In this document: positions 7,537 through 12,429 of the stretch, piece after piece
Numbering within the stretch: position 1 is the stretch's first letter
Layout of the letters: every line of letters begins with the position of its first letter
Source of the DNA: an uncultured Flavobacteriales bacterium
GTDB taxonomy: Bacteria > Bacteroidota > Bacteroidia > Flavobacteriales > UBA1820
Assembly (NCBI GenBank): GCA_938023515.1
Contig: CALJDR010000055.1
Span: 1-12,429 of the forward strand
Length of the DNA stretch: 12,429 nt
Direction: 5' to 3'
Notes under the pieces: generated by a model
The model's database searches: none
Seen by the model: the letters and a program-made list of their open reading frames with translations, nothing else
What the model was told of the DNA's origin: nothing
Made by a program: the position numbers and the translations under genes

Positions 7537-7566
7537 CTTGTTGAAAATGACCGAGGCACATCCTAT

Positions 7567-7590
7567 ATTATGTAAATATACGAACATAAT
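7567..7590. repeat. Inverted repeat upstream of the DedA promoter
   Basis: ATTATGT (7567-7573) and ACATAAT (7584-7590) form a perfect 7-base dyad with a 10-base spacer. It lies about 30 bases upstream of the DedA -33 element in an otherwise unassigned AT-rich gap (7481-7698). It could be an operator, but AT-rich dyads of this size also arise by chance. Confidence 0.35.
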
Positions 7591-7653
7591 CGTTCCCGCA
7601 GCAGTATATTTTACACATTAAGACGTCTTTAGGAAAAATGCAAAGGAATATTC

Positions 7654-7671
7654 CAGCCCTTGGGAGGGCTG
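7654..7671 (-). terminator. Hairpin after kdsA, possible weak terminator
   Basis: CAGCCCT (7654-7660) and AGGGCTG (7665-7671) make a 7-bp GC-rich stem with a 4-base loop, about 28 bases past the kdsA stop on the minus strand. The sequence after it on that strand is T-rich (ATTCCTTTGCATTTTT) but has no immediate U-run, so termination would be weak or need a factor. Confidence 0.4.
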
Positions 7672-7698
7672 TATACGGATCGAAAAATAGAAAGGGGG

Positions 7699-8529
7699 TC
7701 AGAATGACTGCACCATACGGCGCAGGGCTACCAAATGTTCCAAAAGACCTTCCAAAAGGTCCAGGCGGAGCATATTGGCCCCGTCCGATTTAGCGCAGGA
7801 GGGATCGGGGTGCGTCTCGAGGAACAGACCGTCCGCCCCCGATACGATCGCATTGCGGGCGATGAGCTCGATCATCTCCGGCCGGCCGCCTGTCACACCC
7901 GTAGAAGTATTGGGCTGCTGCAGCGAATGGGTTACGTCCATCACTACCGGCGCATATTGTTTCATCACCGGTATTCCGGTGAAATCGACGATCAAATCGC
8001 GGTACCCGAACATCGTGCCTCGGTCGGTCACCATGGCCCGGTCGTTGCCGGCATCTTTTACTTTTTGTACGGCAAATTCCATCGCATCGGGCGCCATGAA
8101 CTGTCCTTTTTTCAGGTTGACGACCTTTCCCGTCCGGGCGGCGGCTACCACCAGATCGGTCTGGCGAACCAAGAATGCGGGAATTTGCAGTACATCCACA
8201 TACTCGGCGGCGATGGCAGCATCCGGTGTTTCATGGATGTCCGTCACCGTAGGAACCCCTATTTCCCGGCGTACTTTGGCCAGGATATTCAGCGCCTTTT
8301 CATCGCCAATACCCGTGAAACTGTCGATACGGGAACGGTTGGCTTTTTTATAGGAGCCTTTGAAGATATAAGGAATCCCAAGCCTGTCGGTAATACATGC
8401 TGCTTTTTCCGCGATCTGCAAGGCCATGTCCTCGGATTCTATCACGCAGGGGCCGGCCAACAGGAAAAAATTATCCTTATCGGCATGCTTTATGCCCGGT
8501 ATCCCGGCCAGTAATTCTTTAGTCGTCAT
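7699..8529 (-). CDS. kdsA: 3-deoxy-8-phosphooctulonate synthase (Kdo-8-P synthase)
   Basis: Condenses phosphoenolpyruvate with D-arabinose 5-phosphate to Kdo-8-phosphate, the committed step toward Kdo in the lipopolysaccharide inner core; cytoplasmic. The 276-residue protein has the family signatures LLAGPCVIES (23-32), GSYKKANRSR (58-67), TDIHE (96-100) and DVTHSLQQP (198-206). The four metal-ligand positions of the Aquifex-type enzyme are filled by C28, H201, E238 and D249, with matching spacing. E. coli KdsA has Asn at the first position. This protein should therefore belong to the metal-dependent class. It begins 9 bases after the NlpC/P60 stop and is probably transcribed with that gene from the promoter near 9236. 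A weak hairpin follows it. Absence of other Kdo genes next to it is not unusual. Confidence 0.97.
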   Translation of the reverse strand: MTTKELLAGIPGIKHADKDNFFLLAGPCVIESEDMALQIAEKAACITDRLGIPYIFKGSYKKANRSRIDSFTGIGDEKALNILAKVRREIGVPTVTDIHETPDAAIAAEYVDVLQIPAFLVRQTDLVVAAARTGKVVNLKKGQFMAPDAMEFAVQKVKDAGNDRAMVTDRGTMFGYRDLIVDFTGIPVMKQYAPVVMDVTHSLQQPNTSTGVTGGRPEMIELIARNAIVSGADGLFLETHPDPSCAKSDGANMLRLDLLEGLLEHLVALRRMVQSF

Positions 8530-8538
8530 TTTTTTATC

Positions 8539-9204
8539 TTAATTTACCCCGGCATCCATGCCGTCATTTTCCAGGTCCGCATCTTTGACGCGTCCGGCCG
8601 AATAGTAGCGTTTCCGCCAGTATGGATCGTTCAGGTCGCTTATCTGGACTCCCGTGCTGCGGTTGGCGGACAGGAATTTTCCATCGCAAAGATACACCGC
8701 CACGTGGTTGATCCGACCCCGTGAACGGAAAAAAAGCAAATCCCCTTCCCGGAGGTTTGAAAAGTTCTTTTCCTTAAAAGATTCCACCATTCTGCTGGAA
8801 TACATCTCCCGCGAAGAACGAGGCAACAGCAGATCGGCCACAAAATTGTAGAGCGCCCGCGTTAAAGCCGAGCAATCCACTCCCTTTTTACTTTCGCCTC
8901 CGTACCGATAAGGCGTCCCTATCCAATCGTCCACAAATTCATAGATCTTTTCGTTCTTCAATTCCGTAGGCTCTACTCCCATTATCCGGGCGTATTTGGC
9001 GACAACTTCAGAGATGGGCCTTGTACTCAGATGGGCCAGGTCGTACACATCCAAAAGTACTAATACCAATGTATCTACGTATTTGGGGGATTTGTCAAAC
9101 GGTGAAGACAAAACAGCGCCCTGTACTCTCATCGTATCGAATACCTGTGCTTTTGCCACCAATGGAAGGGCTGCCAACAATAAAGAGAATAGAAGTTTTC
9201 TCAT
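8539..9204 (-). CDS. Secreted NlpC/P60-family peptidoglycan hydrolase
   Basis: A 221-residue exported protein resembling Spr/MepS and other NlpC/P60 cysteine peptidases, which cut peptide crosslinks or stems in peptidoglycan. The signal peptide is MRKLLFSLLLAALPLVAKAQ, with likely cleavage after AKA (residue 19). The catalytic core runs about 85-205: GTPYRYGG (96-103), nucleophile C111 in GVDCSAL, and base H167 in INHVAVYL. Spr has its third catalytic His in FVHAS; the aligned segment here is FLSAN, so S179 stands where His is expected. DPYWRKRY-SAGRV near the end closely follows Spr. I chose the ATG at 9204, which opens the signal peptide; the in-frame ATG at 9228 would sit at the predicted transcription start. 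kdsA follows after 9 bases, an envelope-themed pair. Confidence 0.9.
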   Translation of the reverse strand: MRKLLFSLLLAALPLVAKAQVFDTMRVQGAVLSSPFDKSPKYVDTLVLVLLDVYDLAHLSTRPISEVVAKYARIMGVEPTELKNEKIYEFVDDWIGTPYRYGGESKKGVDCSALTRALYNFVADLLLPRSSREMYSSRMVESFKEKNFSNLREGDLLFFRSRGRINHVAVYLCDGKFLSANRSTGVQISDLNDPYWRKRYYSAGRVKDADLENDGMDAGVN

Positions 9205-9235
9205 GATCGTCCGGGTTCGGAAATCCATATAATTG

Positions 9236-9243
9236 CAAATTTA
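9236..9243 (-). promoter_or_regulatory. -7 element for the NlpC/P60-kdsA operon
   Basis: On the minus strand this reads TAAATTTG, a full match to TAnnTTTG. Transcription would start near 9229, giving a leader of about 25 bases before the ATG at 9204. No convincing -33 element is found at the usual spacing. Confidence 0.5.
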
Positions 9244-9343
9244 ATACTTATGTCTCTTTTTTACGACGGGGATACTTATAAAAAGACGTTAAAATAGTTG
9301 CCTTTTCTCCAAAAAACAAAGTGATGTTAAAAACAGTAAGCGC

Positions 9344-9373
9344 TTGCCAGCCCCTGCCGATTTTGTATATTAG
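9344..9373 (+). promoter_or_regulatory. Probable promoter of the yqgE-like gene
   Basis: TTG (9344-9346) is followed after 19 bases by TATATTAG (9366-9373), a 7-of-8 match to TAnnTTTG. Transcription would begin near 9380, 15 bases before the ATG at 9395. It is divergent from the minus-strand promoter at 9236-9243, across a 190-base gap that shows no other feature. Confidence 0.42.
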
Positions 9374-9394
9374 CTCAAATACCGTTGAAAGTCC

Positions 9395-9961
9395 ATGAAA
9401 ATACCGCAACTCGAAACCGGCACCCTGCTGATAGCCGCGCCCGACCTAAAAGGGGACGAATTTCACCGTACCGTGATATATCCGACTTCATATGATGAGA
9501 ATGGAGCCACCGGATTGGTGCAGAACCGGCCGATGAAGATATTTCTCGACCAAATATTCCCGGAAATAAAACAAGCCATTCCCGTATTTTGGGGCGGCCC
9601 GGTGGGGAACGACACTTTGCTTTTCCTGCACAACGACCCGGTGCAGATCCCGGGGAGCACGAAGGTAGGAGATACCACCTATTTGGGAGGTGATTTTTCG
9701 GCGATAAAAGAACTCCTGGTAGCCGGAGAAATAACACCGGCCGATATCCGGTTCTTTATCGGTTATTCCGGATGGACTCCCGGACAGCTTGAAGGGGAAA
9801 TCCAGGAAAAGTACTGGCTCGTGGAACATTCCGATTTCGACCCGCTTTCCGTACAGGCGGAAAATTTATGGGAACATCGTATCTGCGGCAAAACAGATAC
9901 AGGAAATATAGGCATTTTATTTTGCGATCCGACTGCTGAAGAAGGCGAATTCCTTAGTTAA
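9395..9961 (+). CDS. YqgE/AlgH family protein (DUF179)
   Basis: A 188-residue protein of the widespread YqgE/AlgH family; full normal length. Family signatures are GTLLIAAPDLKGDEFHRTVI (9-28), the glycine-rich GATGLVQNRP (37-46), FWGGPVGND (65-73) and FIGYSGWTPGQLEGEI (121-136). The biochemical function of the family is not settled; AlgH was named for a link to alginate regulation in Pseudomonas, a role unlikely to apply here. No signal peptide or membrane segment is seen, so it is probably cytoplasmic. It is transcribed alone from a short leader and converges on the HMG-CoA-synthase-like gene, with only 13 bases between the stop codons and no hairpin terminator visible in that gap. Confidence 0.94.
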   Translation: MKIPQLETGTLLIAAPDLKGDEFHRTVIYPTSYDENGATGLVQNRPMKIFLDQIFPEIKQAIPVFWGGPVGNDTLLFLHNDPVQIPGSTKVGDTTYLGGDFSAIKELLVAGEITPADIRFFIGYSGWTPGQLEGEIQEKYWLVEHSDFDPLSVQAENLWEHRICGKTDTGNIGILFCDPTAEEGEFLS

Positions 9962-9974
9962 CAAGCCGCTGTTT

Positions 9975-11423
9975 CTATTTCCCGACTTTATATTTGCGCA
10001 GTCCTTCTGTGGTAGGGGTATCTCCTATCGAGTCGAGGGCGATTCGTCTTCCGCCTGCGACCGGGTTTTCCCGGCGGCCGCTGTGAAGCGCTTCATACGT
10101 ATCGAAATCGACTGGCATCCGGTCTTTGAGTTCCGAAAAAATATCGCACTTTGAAATACGGTCTTTCCAATCTTTTTCGACAGTAAGGGCAAACACCTTG
10201 CTTTTTGACCCACTCCCGTATGAAAGGCATCCTATCGTTTTTCCGGCCGCATCTACCCCTTCTTCGTAAAGGCTGCGTACCAGACTGATGACAGACATGA
10301 AGATCGAAGCGGTATACATATTTCCAATCAGCGTCGAGGCACGCTCTCCCCGCTCTATCCGTTGGGCCACAAATTCCCGGTAAAGAGGCGTTTTAGCCGC
10401 CGTTTTATAAAAATCCGAAGGCTTTGTTTCGGCCAGTTTTACTCCGGCCTGCTGCTCTATCTCGCCCAGGCGACCCTTTTCCGTCATCCATTCCACCCAA
10501 TTGCGCACGATCATCCGCCTACCCTGATAGGCATAAGGCTGGTGGAATGCCAGGTAATCCCAATCCGAAAGCACATCGAGCCCCCTATGGGCGGAAAAGT
10601 CCGCAAGGGCTTCGGTAATCCGTTCGCAGTAGCAATCGTTCGACATAGGCCCGTCGAATACCGGCTCGTCCCGGTGGATGAGCACTTTCGTATCCGCGTG
10701 TCCCCAGAATCCATCATCCGACAGATTGGATAAAGTATCGTCCACTGCCTTTTCATCGGCATCAAGCCCGGCGGTGCGCAGCACGGCGGCCAACAGGGCT
10801 TTTTTATCGAAGGCATGGTGCGGCTTATAAAAATCCCCTTCCGAGTGCATTCCTACCCCGAAATCCTCTCCGACCGAAAAAAGGCGGGGGTCCTGGGATA
10901 CCAACATAGCCACCGCACCGGCGCCCTGGGTATATTCCCCGGCAGAAGCCAGTGCATATTTGGCGAAATCGGCCGCGATGACGATCGCCTTGCGGTCTTT
11001 TCCGCCTCGCACCCATTCCAGACTATTGTGCAGAGCATCCACGGCCCCCACACAGGCAAAAGTCATATCCAGTACGTCGCAGTTTTTCAGGCTGCGCGCT
11101 CCATACTTATTTTCAAGAACCTCTTCGAGGATAGCGCAGACATAAGTAGCCGTCGGTTTAGCCGAATCGAGCGCACTCTCCGTCCCCAGGTACAGGCGCC
11201 CTACCGTACGGGGATCGATGCCGTTGTCCTCGATTAGTTTCAGGGCCGCCTCAGCTGCCATCGTAGCCGTATCCTCGTCGGTATCCGTCAGGGCCATGGC
11301 CGTCAGACCGAGGCCTTTAGTCAGCTTGTCGGGTTCTATGCCGCGGGCAAGAGCCAAGGTCTTGATATCGAGAAACAACCGGGGTACGTAGTACGAAATG
11401 CAGTCTATACCTGTTTTTGTCAT
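9975..11423 (-). CDS. Hydroxymethylglutaryl-CoA synthase family protein
   Basis: A 482-residue thiolase-fold protein. HMG-CoA synthase joins acetyl-CoA and acetoacetyl-CoA to give HMG-CoA, the entry to the mevalonate pathway; relatives add beta-branches to polyketides. The catalytic set is recognisable: E82 in GTESALDSAK (80-89), acylated C124 in TFACVGAVDAL (121-131), and H294 in AFHQPYAYQGRRM (292-304). GNMYTASIF (367-375) and SYGSGSKSKVF (401-411) match the C-terminal CoA and active-site blocks. It is longer than typical bacterial HMG-CoA synthases (about 390). The E-to-C and C-to-H spacings (42 and 170) exceed those I recall for human (34 and 135) and S. aureus (32 and 122), so it has insertions. 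It starts 10 bases after the CapA-like stop, suggesting one operon. No other mevalonate gene is in the window. Superfamily placement is firm; the exact reaction is less so. Confidence 0.87.
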   Translation of the reverse strand: MTKTGIDCISYYVPRLFLDIKTLALARGIEPDKLTKGLGLTAMALTDTDEDTATMAAEAALKLIEDNGIDPRTVGRLYLGTESALDSAKPTATYVCAILEEVLENKYGARSLKNCDVLDMTFACVGAVDALHNSLEWVRGGKDRKAIVIAADFAKYALASAGEYTQGAGAVAMLVSQDPRLFSVGEDFGVGMHSEGDFYKPHHAFDKKALLAAVLRTAGLDADEKAVDDTLSNLSDDGFWGHADTKVLIHRDEPVFDGPMSNDCYCERITEALADFSAHRGLDVLSDWDYLAFHQPYAYQGRRMIVRNWVEWMTEKGRLGEIEQQAGVKLAETKPSDFYKTAAKTPLYREFVAQRIERGERASTLIGNMYTASIFMSVISLVRSLYEEGVDAAGKTIGCLSYGSGSKSKVFALTVEKDWKDRISKCDIFSELKDRMPVDFDTYEALHSGRRENPVAGGRRIALDSIGDTPTTEGLRKYKVGK

Positions 11424-11433
11424 GGTGATATTT

Positions 11434-12382
11434 TTATTCGGGTTGGTATTCTTTTACGTTTGTATTATACTTATGAAAAATCTGCCGGGCGTTTTTAGCA
11501 AAGGTGTTCATCCGGACATAATCGCCGTCGGACAGCGGAAAGGCCTTTTTCTCGGCCTGCTGCACCGGAAGGAGGTAGAATTTCTGGCGGCCGTCCCCCA
11601 CCGGCTTCCACACCCAGACCAGTCCGTAAGAACAATCGGCGATACGCACTCCCGTATCCTCTTTTACAAAAGTGATCCGGACAGTCGCCCCACCCTGGGT
11701 ATCGATGTTCTTCTGGTTGGAGATGTAATTGCCCAACGAATAGACGACCACGTTCTCTATCCTTCCGGTACTGTCCGTAGGGGCATGCATGGGTTGAACG
11801 ACATGGGGATGCCCGCCGATGACCACGTCTACGCCCTGGCCGGTGAGGAAATCCGCCAGTTCCATCTGGGATTTTTCAGGGAGCATCTTATACTCCAGCC
11901 CCCAGTGCATACAGGCGATGATAATATCCGGACGGCGGGATTTTGCCACCTCGATATCCTTTTTTATCTGCGCCGTATCGATGACGTTAACATACGTAGG
12001 AGGACGATGCGGGATGCCGTTGGTCCCATACGTATAGTTCAGCAGGGCAAAGCGGATGCCGTTCTTCTGGAACAGCATCGGGTAACGCCGCACCCGTTCG
12101 GTCGTATCGCGAAAAACACCGGTATGGGGGATTTTGAGCGAATCGAGTATCTCCACTGTGCGAATGACGCCTTTTTTATAGCGGTCCAGGCTATGGTTGT
12201 TGGCCGTGACCAGGATATCGAACCCGGCTTGTTTTACCGCCACGGCAAAAGCTACGGGCGCACAGAAACGAGGGTATCCGGAATACGGCAGAACGCCCAA
12301 CGGCAGTTCGAGGTTGGCCAGGGCGATCGTGGCCGCCTGTATTTCGGGAGCCACATATTGGAAACACTCGGTATAATCGTAC
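11434..12382 (-). CDS. CapA-family metallophosphatase-like protein, 5' end missing
   Basis: A PGA_cap/CapA-domain protein of the calcineurin-like metallophosphoesterase superfamily, a group including CapA/PgsA of poly-gamma-glutamate capsule synthesis and many envelope proteins of unknown role. 315 genomic residues are present; the first complete codon is at 12381 and everything upstream is adapter. Numbering from there, the motifs are NLELP (23-27), TANNHSLD (59-66), MHWGLEY (158-164), GGHPHVVQP (189-197) and YSLGNY (214-219), the standard CapA blocks carrying metal-ligand Asn and His residues. The expected first metal motif (GD-x-M type) and any signal peptide are lost with the missing 5' end. 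No capB or capC homologue is visible, so poly-gamma-glutamate synthesis is not implied. The HMG-CoA-synthase-family gene follows after 10 bases. Do not use an ATG at 12426: it lies in adapter. Confidence 0.9.
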
Positions 12383-12429
12383 CTGTCTCTTATACACATC
12401 TCCGAGCCCACGAGACTCGACGTCATCTC
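12383..12429. other. Nextera mosaic end, Read 2 adapter and index (artefact)
   Basis: CTGTCTCTTATACACATCT (12383-12401) is the Nextera mosaic end, followed by CCGAGCCCACGAGAC (12402-12416), the rest of the Read 2 adapter. Next come TCGACGTC (12417-12424), an 8-base index which from memory matches Nextera XT N729, and ATCTC, the start of the P7 region. None of this is genomic. On the minus strand it encodes the false leader MTSSLVGSEMCIRDR fused to the CapA-like protein. Confidence 0.98.

Noticed and set aside
7735..8514. Plus-strand 259-residue open frame
   Set aside because: It is antisense to kdsA, a certain gene; the translation has no recognisable motif.
11434..12382. Capsule (poly-gamma-glutamate) biosynthesis locus
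   Set aside because: Only the CapA domain is present, with no CapB ligase or CapC; CapA-domain proteins are common outside capsule loci.
12382..12426. Start codon of the CapA-like gene at 12426
   Set aside because: The first 15 residues are translated adapter; the true start lies outside the contig.
1..12429. Inverted 19-base ends resembling a 12.4-kb Tn5-type transposon
   Set aside because: The repeats are the engineered mosaic end, the right copy runs into the Illumina Read 2 adapter and index, and no transposase is present. It is library adapter.

Overview
The window reads as one metagenome-style or draft-genome contig from a Gram-negative anaerobe of the phylum Bacteroidota, order Bacteroidales. 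A Rikenellaceae/Alistipes-like source is a guess from the gene content and moderately GC-rich coding sequence. Support for Bacteroidota: several intergenic gaps carry the TAnnTTTG-type -7 promoter element; starts lack strong Shine-Dalgarno sequences; and there is a DUF5106-type thioredoxin lipoprotein. KdsA shows a Kdo-containing outer membrane, and the flavodiiron protein fits an anaerobe that must survive oxygen or NO. Both ends are sequencing adapter (Nextera mosaic end at 1-19; mosaic end plus Read 2 adapter plus index at 12383-12429). Genomic DNA is therefore about 20-12382, and both end genes are cut.

Layout. 20-1741 (-): uvrB, lacking its C-terminus. 1836-1872: a strong terminator. 1889-4484 (-): a tightly overlapping three-gene operon of two EamA-family transporters followed by bioD. 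4485-4582: a divergent promoter region. 4583-6767 (+): a DUF5106/thioredoxin-like lipoprotein, then a flavodiiron protein. 6786-6814: a terminator shared by convergent genes. 6812-7480 (-): a DedA-family membrane protein with its own promoter. 7699-9204 (-): an NlpC/P60 cell-wall hydrolase followed 9 nt later by kdsA. 9205-9394: a second divergent promoter region. 9395-9961 (+): YqgE/AlgH protein. 9975-12382 (-): a CapA-family metallophosphatase, cut at its N-terminus, followed 10 nt later by an HMG-CoA-synthase-family protein.

Most of the window is core metabolism and envelope biology: DNA repair, biotin synthesis, oxygen detoxification, Kdo synthesis and peptidoglycan turnover. I see no mobile element, CRISPR array, RNA gene or phage gene, and no gene-free stretch over 300 bases; the largest gaps are 7481-7698 and 9205-9394. 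I found no convincing new defence or mobile system. The observations most worth following are the coupling of two EamA paralogues to a lone bioD, the CapA plus HMG-CoA-synthase pair, the NlpC/P60 protein missing its usual third catalytic histidine, and the adapter ends, which create false protein sequence.
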